From positions 2,248,501 through 2,312,500 of the forward strand of contig NZ_CP116304.1 of the NCBI RefSeq assembly GCF_028010285.1: a DNA stretch of 64,000 nt. Reading direction: 5' to 3'. Under the pieces are notes generated by a model. It ran no database searches. It was not told the origin of the DNA and saw only the letters and a list, made by a program, of their open reading frames with translations. Source of the stretch: Pseudomonas sp. Q1-7 (lineage in GTDB: Bacteria > Pseudomonadota > Gammaproteobacteria > Pseudomonadales > Pseudomonadaceae). Positions 1 to 9,149 of this stretch are shown here, piece after piece. A program made the position numbers and the translations under genes. How positions within the stretch are numbered: the first letter of the stretch is position 1; each line of letters begins with the position of its first letter.

Positions 1-362
1 GTCTGTTCGACGGTCGCGCAGTCGACGCCCTGCGGGCGGATGCCGGCCAGGCAGTTGATCTGGGTATTGCCCAGCACCTTGGCGTAGGCGATGGCTTTGT
101 CCACGCCAGCGCGGAACTCTTCCACGCGGTCGGGATGGCAAGCGATGCCACGCTCGCCCTTGCCCCAGTCACCGGCCGGCAGGTTGAACAGCACCTGTTC
201 CAGATTGTTGGCGTCCAGGCGGGCGCGGATTTCCTCTACCGGGAAGTCGTAGGGGAAGAGGTATTCGACACCGCTGAAGCCGGCTTCGGCGGCAGCGGCG
301 AAACGGTCCAGGAAGTCCACTTCGGTGAACAGCATGGACAGGTTGGCGGCAAAACGGGGCAT
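1..362 (-). CDS. hyi: Hydroxypyruvate isomerase (partial, 3' end beyond window)
   Basis: Hydroxypyruvate isomerase interconverts hydroxypyruvate and tartronate semialdehyde in glyoxylate metabolism. Translating the minus strand from the ATG at 360-362 gives MPRFAANLSMLFTEVDFLDR, followed by the AEAGFSGVEYLFPYDFP stretch typical of the Hyi TIM-barrel family. A good Shine-Dalgarno (GAGGAG) lies 6-7 bases upstream of the ATG. The frame stays open to the left edge (about 120 codons seen; the family is about 260 residues). The gene lies downstream of gcl on the same strand, which fits a gcl-hyi operon that converts the glyoxylate released by purine breakdown. The identity is firm; only the N-terminal half is visible. 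Confidence 0.93.
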   Translation of the reverse strand, partial: MPRFAANLSMLFTEVDFLDRFAAAAEAGFSGVEYLFPYDFPVEEIRARLDANNLEQVLFNLPAGDWGKGERGIACHPDRVEEFRAGVDKAIAYAKVLGNTQINCLAGIRPQGVDCATVEQ

Positions 363-488
363 GAATGTCTCCTCGAATCGAATTCCCTCACCCACCACGA
401 ATAGGTGAGGGAGCAGGCTGGGGATGCGGCGAGTCGCCTCGGGCATCCCTCACCCCCGGCCCCTCTCCCGGAGGGAGAGGGGAGTCGG
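363..488. repeat. Intergenic palindromic repeat (CCCTCACC / CCCTCTCC type)
   Basis: The gcl-hyi gap holds nested inverted repeats: TCCCTCACC paired with GGTGAGGGA, then CCCCTCTCCC paired with GGGAGAGGGG. The same CCCTCTCCC-type palindromes fill the inside of the MITE at 22543-22722. This looks like a dispersed intergenic repeat rather than a classical terminator, because no T-tract follows. Confidence 0.6.
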
Positions 489-2264
<1,776 letters not shown>

Positions 2265-2289
2265 GTTTTGTGCCTCGTTATTGTGAAAA

Positions 2290-2299
2290 TTGTATACAA
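2290..2299. promoter_or_regulatory. TTGTATACAA operator (GntR/FCD-type), gcl promoter
   Basis: A perfect 10-bp palindrome 26 bases upstream of the gcl ATG. It fits the TNGT-N2-3-ACNA pattern known for FadR/FCD-class GntR proteins. It is one of eight such sites, all in gaps between purine-region genes. The proposed binder is the GntR protein at 21743-22513 (inference). Confidence 0.75.
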
Positions 2300-2327
2300 G
2301 CTACGTGGCTGGATTCTATTCAGCAGC

Positions 2328-2341
2328 TGACTGATGGGTCA
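2328..2341. promoter_or_regulatory. TGAC-N6-GTCA operator (RutR-like), gcl/glcG-like region
   Basis: The sequence TGACTGATGGGTCA matches the geometry of the E. coli RutR operator (TGACCA-N2-TGGTCA), and RutR is known to act at purine and gcl genes. The likely binder is the TetR protein encoded nearby at 3286-3915 (inference). Confidence 0.7.
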
Positions 2342-2438
2342 AGGCCATTTGTGAGGCCAAGGGTCGCAGGGCGACGACTTCTTTAAAACGCCCGTTTCAT
2401 GGGTGTTTTAAGGCAGTCTCAGTGAGCTGGTGGAAATA

Positions 2439-2448
2439 CTGTATACAA
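2439..2448. promoter_or_regulatory. CTGTATACAA operator, glcG-like promoter side
   Basis: One mismatch from TTGTATACAA and followed by an A-rich run. It lies on the glcG-like gene side of the divergent region. Confidence 0.65.
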
Positions 2449-2625
2449 AAAATAATGTGATTGTATCTATGTGTTGATTTTTTTGTGTTCGGTGGGATAG
2501 TGGGCTACAGCTTTCGGATGCGCCGCAGGACGGGCTGGAAAATGCCCGCATGGTCATGGGTTCTCGGAAACCCAGGCCCGGACGACGCCGCACAAGGTTC
2601 AACCACTCACGAGGAACGCTTGAAA

Positions 2626-3063
2626 ATGACCACCCTCACCCTGGAAACCGCTGTGAGCATTTCCAACCATGCTCTGGCCGTCGGCCGTGACCTGCGCACC
2701 GCGCCCCTGACCATCGCCGTGCTGGATGCCGGCGGCCACCTGATCACGCTGCAGCGCGAGGACGGCGCCAGCATGCTTCGCCCGCAGATCGCCATCGGCA
2801 AGGCCTGGGGCGCCGTGGCCCTGGGCAAGGGCTCGCGCCTGATTGCCGCTGACGCCCAGCAGCGTCCGGCATTCATTGGTGCGGTGAACAACCTGGCCGA
2901 CGGCAACCTGGTGCCGGCGCCCGGCGGCGTGCTGATCCGCGATGGTCACGGCCAGGTGATCGGCGCCATCGGCATCAGCGGCGATACCTCGGATATCGAC
3001 GAACAGTGCGCGGTCAGCGCCGTGGAAGCGGCCGGCCTGAAAGCGGATGCCGGCGCGGCCTGA
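2626..3063 (+). CDS. GlcG/HbpS-family (DUF336) protein
   Basis: This is a small cytosolic protein of the GlcG/HbpS fold, a family often found beside glycolate and glyoxylate genes with no settled biochemical role; some members bind haem. I chose the ATG at 2626, preceded by GAGGAA, giving 145 residues. An in-frame upstream extension to 2461 has no family character. The product shows LTIAVLDAGGHLITLQRED, then RPQIAIGKAWGA, then a glycine-rich VPAPGGVLIRDGHGQVIGAI stretch, all typical of the family. It is divergent from gcl across a region with three operator-like palindromes. Its exact role in glyoxylate handling is unknown. Confidence 0.88.
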   Translation: MTTLTLETAVSISNHALAVGRDLRTAPLTIAVLDAGGHLITLQREDGASMLRPQIAIGKAWGAVALGKGSRLIAADAQQRPAFIGAVNNLADGNLVPAPGGVLIRDGHGQVIGAIGISGDTSDIDEQCAVSAVEAAGLKADAGAA

Positions 3064-3285
3064 TGACTGATGGGGGCTGCCGCGCAGCCCTCAGCGAATG
3101 AATTCGCCCCCACAGGGTGGGTGCCGAACGGTACCCACCCTGTGGGGGCGAAATGTTTTGGGGAATGCTTTTTGTGGGAGCGAATTCATTCGCAAAAACA
3201 ACCCGCAGGGTTGTCAAGGGTCAGGGGCGGGAAGGGCTGCTGCGCAGCCCATGGCGAATTAATTCACCCCTGGAGGGGGCGGAAG
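3064..3285. repeat. Cluster of GAATTCATTCGC-type repeats with a perfect 20-bp inverted repeat
   Basis: The gap between two convergent genes is made almost wholly of palindromes. At 3103-3122 and 3133-3152 there are perfect 20-bp inverted arms (CCCCCACAGGGTGGG inside) around a 10-base loop. GCGAATTCATTCGC occurs at about 3179-3192, and related copies (GCGAATGAATTCGC, GGCGAATTAATTC) flank it. Similar elements occur at 9013, 22786, 29830 and 44945. The hairpins may double as bidirectional terminators. Confidence 0.75.
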
Positions 3286-3915
3286 TCAGGCGCTCTTGGC
3301 CTGGGCCTTTTCCTCGACCTCGCAGCCCTTGATCACCAGGCGGATGATGGTCTCGGCCGCGGCGTCGTAGTCGGCATCGCTGAGGCTGGACTTGCCGGTG
3401 ACGGTGGAGATCTGCCAGTCGAAATCCGCGTAGGTCTGGGTCGCGGCCCAGATGCTGAACAGCAGGTGGTGGGGGTCGACCTTGGCCATCAGGCCCTGGT
3501 CGATCCAGCGCTGGATGCAGTCGATGTTGTGCTTGGCTTGCAGGTTGAGCTGCTCGGTCTGCTCCGGGGAGAGGTGCGGCGCACCGTGCATGATCTCGCT
3601 GGCGAACACCTTGGAGGCGTAGGGCAGGTCGCGGGAGATGCGAATCTTCGAGCGGATGTAGGCGGTCAGCACCTCGTGGGGATGGCCAGCCTGGTTGAAG
3701 GGTGCGGAAGCCTGTAGCAGAGGCTCGACGATGCTCTCCAGTACCTCCCGGTAGAGGTTCTCTTTCGATTTGAAGTAGTAGTAGACGTTGGGTTTCGGCA
3801 GACCGGCCTTGGCGGCGATGTCGCTCGTCTTGGTGGCGGCGAACCCCTTGTCGGCGAATTCCTCGCTGGCCGCGCGCAGGATCAGGTCTCTGTTGCGCTC
3901 GCGAATGCTGCTCAC
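3286..3915 (-). CDS. TetR-family regulator, RutR-like
   Basis: This is a probable repressor of the purine/glyoxylate region. The GTG at 3915 has a strong AGGAG six bases upstream and gives 209 residues, the usual TetR length; an in-frame extension to 4077 is unlikely. An N-terminal helix-turn-helix is visible in the ASEEFADKGFAATKTSDIAA and LPKPNVYYYFKSKENLY segments. The C-terminal half (IHGAPHLSPEQ-like region with LFSIWAATQTYADF) resembles the RutR/YcdC ligand domain. RutR senses pyrimidines in E. coli; the ligand here is unknown. It is convergent with the glcG-like gene and divergent from moaA, with a TTGTATACAA-class site between. TGAC-N6-GTCA sites elsewhere in the window are its most likely targets (inference). 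Confidence 0.88.
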   Translation of the reverse strand: MSSIRERNRDLILRAASEEFADKGFAATKTSDIAAKAGLPKPNVYYYFKSKENLYREVLESIVEPLLQASAPFNQAGHPHEVLTAYIRSKIRISRDLPYASKVFASEIMHGAPHLSPEQTEQLNLQAKHNIDCIQRWIDQGLMAKVDPHHLLFSIWAATQTYADFDWQISTVTGKSSLSDADYDAAAETIIRLVIKGCEVEEKAQAKSA

Positions 3916-4025
3916 ATCGGCTCCTTCGTTGGCTCGCCGAGGCGCCAGGAAGGCCGGTCGGCGAGAGGTCGGGCATGGTAGCACCCGCTTTGTAGCGCTC
4001 TCAAGCGAGCCACTGGATGAATTTC

Positions 4026-4035
4026 CTGTATACAA
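4026..4035. promoter_or_regulatory. CTGTATACAA operator between tetR and moaA
   Basis: The palindrome CTGTATACAA lies between the divergent TetR gene and moaA. It would place both the regulator and the moaA-deaminase unit under the GntR-type regulator (inference). Confidence 0.68.
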
Positions 4036-4116
4036 AAAACTTCTGTTCTGTTTCCATTCGGCATCCGTCCATGTCACCGGCGCCCTGTCCGGTGCGTGTT
4101 GCGGCAGACGTCACCC

Positions 4117-5112
4117 ATGCAAGACAACCACTTGCTCGACCCCTTCGGGCGTCGAATTTCCTACCTGCGCCTTTCGGTCACCGACCGTTGCGACTTCCGC
4201 TGCACCTACTGCATGAGCGAAGACATGGTCTTCGCGCCCCGGGCGCAGATCCTCAGTCTCGAAGAACTCTATGCCGTTGCCGATGCCTTTATCGGTCTGG
4301 GGGTTTCGCGCATTCGCATCACCGGTGGCGAACCGCTGGTGCGCAAGGGGTTGACCTCCCTGCTGGCGCGCCTGGGCGCCCGCGATGAGCTGGAAGACCT
4401 GGCGATCACCAGCAACGGCTCCCAGCTCGGGCACATGGCTGAAGGGCTGCGCGCCGCCGGCGTCACCCGCCTGAACATCAGTCTCGATTCCCTGCAGCGC
4501 GAGCGTTTCGCCGCATTCACCCGGCGCGATCGCCTCGATCAGGTGCTGGCCGGCATCGACGCCGCGCGTGCCGCCGGGTTCCGTCGCATCAAGCTGAACA
4601 CCGTGGTGCAGAAGGGCCGCAACGACGATGAGGTTGAGGACCTGGTGGCGTTCGCCGTGGAGCGTGGGCTGGACATCAGTTTCATCGAGGAGATGCCCCT
4701 GGGCAGCATTTCCAGCCATGAGCGCAAGGTCACCCTGTGCACCTCGGAAGAGGTGCGCGAGCGGGTCGAGCAGCGCTTCCAACTGTTGCCGAGCAGCTAC
4801 CGAACCGGTGGGCCGTCGCGCTACCACCAGGTGGTGGGCAGCGACACCCAGGTCGGCTTCATTTCCCCCCATAGCCGCAATTTCTGCGGCGACTGCAACC
4901 GTGTGCGCGTCACCGCCGAGGGCAAGCTGGTGCTCTGCCTCGGGCATGAAGGTGCGCTGGATCTCAAGGCCTTGATCCGTCGCCATCCGGGCGATAGCGA
5001 CCGATTGCGCGCCGCATTGATCGACGCCCTCAGGTTGAAGCCGGAGCGGCACCATTTCGAGGCGGACTCGCAAGTCCAGGTAGTGCGCTTCATGAGCATG
5101 ACCGGCGGCTGA
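4117..5112 (+). CDS. moaA: GTP 3',8-cyclase MoaA
   Basis: MoaA is a radical-SAM enzyme that starts molybdenum-cofactor synthesis by converting GTP to 3',8-cyclo-GTP. The start at 4117 gives 331 residues beginning MQDNHLLDPFGRR. The radical-SAM motif CDFRCTYC lies near residue 25, the ITGGEP motif follows, and the C-terminal second Fe-S site is FCGDCNRVR with a later Cys in LVLCLG. The protein ends in GG, as MoaA proteins do. No strong Shine-Dalgarno is seen. Its place in a purine cluster makes sense because xanthine dehydrogenase (xdhB in this window) needs molybdenum cofactor, so this may be a dedicated copy. Confidence 0.95.
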   Translation: MQDNHLLDPFGRRISYLRLSVTDRCDFRCTYCMSEDMVFAPRAQILSLEELYAVADAFIGLGVSRIRITGGEPLVRKGLTSLLARLGARDELEDLAITSNGSQLGHMAEGLRAAGVTRLNISLDSLQRERFAAFTRRDRLDQVLAGIDAARAAGFRRIKLNTVVQKGRNDDEVEDLVAFAVERGLDISFIEEMPLGSISSHERKVTLCTSEEVRERVEQRFQLLPSSYRTGGPSRYHQVVGSDTQVGFISPHSRNFCGDCNRVRVTAEGKLVLCLGHEGALDLKALIRRHPGDSDRLRAALIDALRLKPERHHFEADSQVQVVRFMSMTGG

Positions 5113-5117
5113 TCGAG

Positions 5118-5209
5118 CTCCTTGGGTTAGCCCTGGCTGCGTTGCGTCATCTCGCCGTAGGAGACCTACTGTCTTCGATGACGCGCCTTGCCATGGCGTC
5201 CCCAAGGAC
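5118..5209. repeat. Long imperfect intergenic palindrome
   Basis: Arms starting CTCCTTGGGTTAGCCCTGGC and ending GCCATGGCGTCCCCAAGGAC pair imperfectly, with further pairing (GCGTCATC / GATGACGC) down to a GTAGG-AGA-CCTAC tip. It is a REP-like element between moaA and the deaminase gene and could stabilise or attenuate the transcript. Confidence 0.6.
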
Positions 5210-5266
5210 CCCGATCCGATTCTGATACTCAAAACAAGATCGCCCTGGAGGCGAAGGAGAAGAGAC

Positions 5267-6625
5267 ATGGGCAAGACGCTACTGGTGAAGAACGCCGACC
5301 TGCTGGCGACCATGGATGGCCAGCGCCGTGAAATCCGGCAGGGCGGGATGTACATCGAGGACAACCGCATCGTTCAGGTCGGGCCAAGCAGCGAGCTGCC
5401 GCAGACCGCCGACGAAGTTCTCGACATGAAAGGCAAGGTCGTCATCCCCGGCCTGGTCAACACCCACCATCACATGTACCAGAGCCTCACCCGGGTGGTG
5501 CCGGCGGCCCAGGATGGCGAGCTATTCAACTGGCTGACCAATCTCTATCCGATCTGGGCGCGCCTGACCCCTGAAATGATCAGTGTGTCCACCCAGACCG
5601 CCATGGCCGAGCTGATCCTGTCCGGCTGCACCACCTCCAGCGACCACCTCTATATCTACCCCAACGGCTGCAGGCTGGACGACAGCATCCACGCCGCCGG
5701 CGAAATCGGCATGCGCTTCCACGCGGCGCGCGGCAGCATGAGCGTCGGCCGTAGCCAGGGCGGCCTGCCGCCGGATTCGGTGGTGGAGAAGGAGTCGGAC
5801 ATCCTCAAGGAGTCGCAGCGCCTGATCGAGGACTACCACGATGCGTCCCACGGCTCGATGCTGCGGGTGGTGGTGGCTCCCTGCTCGCCCTTCTCGGTGA
5901 GCCGCGACCTGATGCGCGACGCCGCGGTGCTGGCGCGCGAGTACGGCGTTTCGCTGCACACCCACCTGGCGGAGAACGTCAACGACATCGCCTACAGCCG
6001 CGAAAAATTCGGCATGACGCCGGCCGAGTATGCCGAGGACCTGGGCTGGGTCGGCCATGACGTCTGGCACGCCCACTGCGTGCAACTGGACGAGCACGGC
6101 ATTGAGCTCTTCGCCCGTACCGGCACCGGTGTCGCCCACTGCCCCTGCTCGAACATGCGCCTGGCCTCGGGCATCGCCCCCGTTCGCCGCATGCGCGATG
6201 CCGGCGTGCCGGTGGGCCTGGGCGTGGATGGCTCGGCCTCCAACGATGGTGCGAGCATGATCGGCGAAGTGCGCCAGGCGCTGCTGCTGCAGCGGGTCGG
6301 TTTCGGCCCGGACGCCATGACTGCCCGCGAGGCCCTGGAAATCGCCACCCTGGGCGGCGCCAAGGTGCTCAACCGTGACGATATCGGCGCCCTGGCGCCG
6401 GGCATGGTGGCCGACTTCGTGGCCTTCGACCTCAACCATATTGCCTACGCCGGCGCCTTGCACGATCCGCTGGCGGCCCTGGTGTTCTGCACCCCGACCC
6501 ACGTGTCCACCAGCGTGATCAACGGCAAGGTGGTGGTGCGTGACGGTCACCTGGTCACGGTGGACCTTCCGCGGGTGGTGGAGCGCCACAACCAACTGGC
6601 ACGCCAACTGGTATTCGGCGAGTAA
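5267..6625 (+). CDS. 8-oxoguanine deaminase (amidohydrolase family)
   Basis: This metal-dependent amidohydrolase probably deaminates 8-oxoguanine to urate, feeding oxidised guanine directly into the urate pathway. The 452-residue product has GLVNTHHHMYQS (metal-binding HxH) near residue 68, HTHLAE and HCVQL for the next metal His residues, and GLGVDGSASND carrying the catalytic Asp. These and the overall length match the characterised Pseudomonas 8-oxoguanine deaminase better than guanine deaminase or TrzN/AtzA-like chlorohydrolases. A Shine-Dalgarno (AGGAGA) precedes the ATG. A separate guanine deaminase is encoded at 23160, so the two are not redundant. Confidence 0.88.
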   Translation: MGKTLLVKNADLLATMDGQRREIRQGGMYIEDNRIVQVGPSSELPQTADEVLDMKGKVVIPGLVNTHHHMYQSLTRVVPAAQDGELFNWLTNLYPIWARLTPEMISVSTQTAMAELILSGCTTSSDHLYIYPNGCRLDDSIHAAGEIGMRFHAARGSMSVGRSQGGLPPDSVVEKESDILKESQRLIEDYHDASHGSMLRVVVAPCSPFSVSRDLMRDAAVLAREYGVSLHTHLAENVNDIAYSREKFGMTPAEYAEDLGWVGHDVWHAHCVQLDEHGIELFARTGTGVAHCPCSNMRLASGIAPVRRMRDAGVPVGLGVDGSASNDGASMIGEVRQALLLQRVGFGPDAMTAREALEIATLGGAKVLNRDDIGALAPGMVADFVAFDLNHIAYAGALHDPLAALVFCTPTHVSTSVINGKVVVRDGHLVTVDLPRVVERHNQLARQLVFGE

Positions 6626-6634
6626 CACGCCATC

Positions 6635-6664
6635 CGGGAGCGGGCTGACCCCGCTCCCGTTCTT
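6635..6664 (+). terminator. Possible terminator after 8-oxoguanine deaminase
   Basis: The hairpin CGGGAGCGGG / CCCGCTCCCG is followed by TTCTT. The weak U-tract suggests partial read-through to the next gene. Confidence 0.45.
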
Positions 6665-6693
6665 CCCGTGCAATTGAAAACAAGGAGGAGGTC

Positions 6694-7512
6694 ATGACAC
6701 CTCGGGTTTTCGGCTGGCTGGCGGCCGGCCTTCTGTCTGCGAATGGCGCCTTGGCGCAGACCTATGTGATCGGGGTCGAGGGGCAGTCCTTCCAGCCCCA
6801 CTACTGGATCGGCGACAAGGGCGAGTATCAGGGCTTCGCCCGCGAGCTGCTGGATCTGTTCGCCCGCGACGCCGGGCTGGACATCCAGTACCAAGTGCTG
6901 CCGGTTAACCAACTGACGCAGCACCTGCTCAACGGCAGCATCGATTTCAAGTACCCGGACAACGCCAACTGGGCCGGTGAGCTGAAGGGCGGCAAGGCCA
7001 TCGCCTACAGCCAGCCAGTGGTGCAGTACGTCGACGGCGTGCTGGTGCCGCCCAAGCGCCAGGGCGACGGCATCGAGCAGCTGCAGCGGCTGGCGGTGGT
7101 GGACGGTTGGACGCCCTGGACCTACCAGGACCGCATCGACGCTGGCCAGACCCAGGTGGTACGCAGCGCCGACCTGGGGCAGATGATCAAGCAGGCGATG
7201 AGGCAGCAGGCCGACGGCGCCTACTACAACGTGGTGGTCGCCACCTACTACCTCGACAACATCCGCGCCCGTCCCGGTGCCCTGGTATTCGACCCGAAGC
7301 TGCCCCACAGCCGTGGCACTTTCAACCTCTCCAGCCTGCGGTACCCGGAACTGATCGCGCGCTTCGACCGCTTCCTTGCCGAACGTCGGCCGGAGGTGGA
7401 GGCCTTGAAGGCCCGCTACCAGGTGGAAGCCAACCTGGACTCCGAGTACCTGGGGCTTGAGCAGTGGAAGATCGATTTCCTCAAACGGCAGAAGGAGAAG
7501 GCCACCCCCTGA
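6694..7512 (+). CDS. Periplasmic solute-binding protein (SBP family 3-like)
   Basis: This 272-residue protein starts with a signal peptide (MTPRVFGWLAAGLLSANGALA, cleavage likely after ALA-Q). The mature part has the family-3 binding-protein layout: ligand-contact start YVIGVEGQSFQPHYW, then GEYQGFARELLDLFARDAGL, and an SIDFKYPDN loop. No ABC permease or ATPase gene is adjacent, so it may act as an orphan binding or sensory protein. AGGAGG precedes the ATG. It follows the deaminase by 68 bases, so a purine-related ligand is plausible but unproven. Confidence 0.82.
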   Translation: MTPRVFGWLAAGLLSANGALAQTYVIGVEGQSFQPHYWIGDKGEYQGFARELLDLFARDAGLDIQYQVLPVNQLTQHLLNGSIDFKYPDNANWAGELKGGKAIAYSQPVVQYVDGVLVPPKRQGDGIEQLQRLAVVDGWTPWTYQDRIDAGQTQVVRSADLGQMIKQAMRQQADGAYYNVVVATYYLDNIRARPGALVFDPKLPHSRGTFNLSSLRYPELIARFDRFLAERRPEVEALKARYQVEANLDSEYLGLEQWKIDFLKRQKEKATP

Positions 7513-7566
7513 ACACGCCCGGAGCAGAGCGCTTCGCTCTGTGTCGCGCGTCGTTAGGGCGATTTT

Positions 7567-7576
7567 TTGTACACAA
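7567..7576. promoter_or_regulatory. TTGTACACAA operator upstream of 91-aa gene and Tsx-like porin
   Basis: TTGTACACAA is the complement of the TTGTGTACAA form seen at 15454 and 21623. An imperfect TGAC-N6-ATCA (7634-7647) lies 58 bases downstream, so this promoter region also combines both motif classes. Confidence 0.65.
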
Positions 7577-7633
7577 TTCTGAAAGAAAATGTTGTTTGTG
7601 ATGTGCACAGCGTGTATATAGTTCGAAAAATCC

Positions 7634-7647
7634 TGACTTCAAGATCA
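7634..7647. promoter_or_regulatory. Near-match to TGAC-N6-GTCA
   Basis: TGACTTCAAGATCA differs from the consensus palindrome by one half-site base. It is reported because it sits with TTGTACACAA upstream of purine-uptake genes. Confidence 0.4.
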
Positions 7648-7730
7648 GCTTTTTGAGCAGTCAATGCATGGGGTGTCCCTCTCCACCCTGTAAGCCCACG
7701 ACCGAAAACAACAATAGGCAGGCTTTACCC

Positions 7731-8006
7731 ATGAGTTCGTCCGATATTGCCGGGGCCAGCCCCGAGTCCCGCCACGCCCAGGATGACCTTCCAGCGACGG
7801 AGCGCATGCGCGCCACGCTCGCGCGACAGCGCCCGGGCGCTGCGCCGAACGCCCTGGCAGGCGCCAGTAGCCGCGCCAAAGACTCCCTTTGCCCGACTTC
7901 CATCATCGAGGTTCTGCAGAACCTCCTGGACGCAGCCGAACAGCGCAACGCTGAAGACAGCCCGTCCGGTATCGCCCGCCATTCCCGCCTCGGCCTGAGC
8001 GGCTGA
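7731..8006 (+). CDS. Hypothetical small protein (91 aa)
   Basis: The open frame starts MSSSDIAGASPESR and has the high third-position GC of its neighbours, which suggests it is translated. No signal peptide or membrane segment is seen. A short hydrophobic helix (TSIIEVLQNLLDAAEQRN) is the only clear structure, and the rest is rich in Ala, Ser, Arg and Pro and probably disordered. The same frame extends upstream to a TTG at 7653. There is no strong Shine-Dalgarno for either start, so the start is uncertain. It lies between an operator-bearing promoter and a Tsx-like porin. I do not recognise the family. Confidence 0.5.
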   Translation: MSSSDIAGASPESRHAQDDLPATERMRATLARQRPGAAPNALAGASSRAKDSLCPTSIIEVLQNLLDAAEQRNAEDSPSGIARHSRLGLSG

Positions 8007-8125
8007 CGCGCGGCGCGCACCACTCCCGATCCCGAGCCCACCGCCGACCTGCCCTGATTCCGGGGCGGGCTGCGGGTGGGCGCGGGATGGAAAAACCTGA
8101 AACCCACTACAACAAGGAACACGCC

Positions 8126-8935
8126 ATGAAAGCCAAGTATCTGCCGCACTGCCTCGCGCTCTCCACCGGACTGCTCGGGGGGGGCCAGGCCCTCGCCGGT
8201 GACCTGCTGTACTGGCAGAACAACAGCCTGACCTACCTCTACGGCCAGAACTTCAAGATCAACCCGGAAATCCAGCAGACCGTGACCTTCGAGCACGCGG
8301 ACGGCTGGAAGTACGGCGATAACTTCTTCTTCCTGGACAAGATCTTCTACAACGGCGACGAAGACGACCTGGTCGGCAACAACACCTACTACGGCGAGTT
8401 CCAGCCGCGCCTGTCCCTGGGCAAGATCTTCGACCAGAAGATCCAGTTCGGCCCGGTGACCGATGTTCTGCTGGCCATGACCTACGAGTTCGGCGAGGGC
8501 GATGTCGAGTCCTACCTGATCGGTCCGGGCTTCGACCTGGCCATCCCCGGTTTCGACTACTTCCAGGTCAACTTCTACAACCGCACCACCGACGGCAGCC
8601 GCCCGGGTGACAACGTTTGGCAGATCACCCCGGTCTGGAGCTACACCATCCCGGTGGGCAACTCCGACATCCTGATCGACGGCTTCATGGACTGGGTGGT
8701 GGACAACGACGAGAACAGCCGCGGCACCTACCACGCCAACCTGCACTTCAACCCGCAGGTGAAGTACGACCTGGGCAAGGCCATGGGCTGGGGCGAGAAG
8801 CAACTGTACGTCGGCTTCGAGTACGACTACTGGAAGGACAAGTACGGCATCGACAGCGAAAGCTTCCTCGGCGAGGAAATCCTCGATGGCACCAATCAGA
8901 ACACCGCCAGCCTGCTGGTCAAGGTGCACTTCTGA
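8126..8935 (+). CDS. Tsx/OmpK-like outer-membrane nucleoside channel
   Basis: A 269-residue outer-membrane beta-barrel of the Tsx/OmpK family, which lets nucleosides cross the outer membrane. It has a signal peptide (MKAKYLPHCLALSTGLLGGG, then ALA), followed by LLYWQNNSLTYLYGQNF, a family hallmark, and alternating aromatic strands such as TFEHADGWKYGDNFFFLD. It ends in an outer-membrane targeting strand with terminal Phe (LLVKVHF). AAGGAA precedes the chosen ATG. Its operator-bearing upstream region suggests induction with purine use. A second paralogue lies convergent at 9150-10001. Confidence 0.88.
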   Translation: MKAKYLPHCLALSTGLLGGGQALAGDLLYWQNNSLTYLYGQNFKINPEIQQTVTFEHADGWKYGDNFFFLDKIFYNGDEDDLVGNNTYYGEFQPRLSLGKIFDQKIQFGPVTDVLLAMTYEFGEGDVESYLIGPGFDLAIPGFDYFQVNFYNRTTDGSRPGDNVWQITPVWSYTIPVGNSDILIDGFMDWVVDNDENSRGTYHANLHFNPQVKYDLGKAMGWGEKQLYVGFEYDYWKDKYGIDSESFLGEEILDGTNQNTASLLVKVHF

Positions 8936-8950
8936 TCCATCGGAAAAAGA

Positions 8951-8982
8951 CCGGAGGAGGGCGCGATGCGCCTTCCTCACGG
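8951..8982. terminator. Hairpin between convergent porin genes
   Basis: The arms GAGGAGGGCGC and GCGCCTTCCTC around a GAT loop form a stable stem just after the porin stop. No good T-tract follows. A GCGAATTCATTCGC repeat follows at about 9018-9033. Confidence 0.4.
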
Positions 8983-9149
8983 TTAGAAGGGGAGGGGAGC
9001 TGGTCGCTCTTCTGTGGCGGCGAATTCATTCGCCAAGGGATGCGAAGCAGACCCCTGTGTGGCTTGGGGGCAGTCCTGCGGCCTTTGCATAGGATCTACA
9101 GAGGACGTCATCCCTTTACGGACGGGCCCGCCTTGCGGTTAGCCGGCGT

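Larger units (their letters stand above)
2265..2625. promoter_or_regulatory. Divergent gcl / glcG-like control region
   Basis: This 361-bp gap between two divergent genes holds three palindromes: TTGTATACAA (2290-2299), TGACTGATGGGTCA (2328-2341) and CTGTATACAA (2439-2448). A local AT-rich stretch runs from about 2455 to 2495. Nothing else gene-like is seen. Confidence 0.75.
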
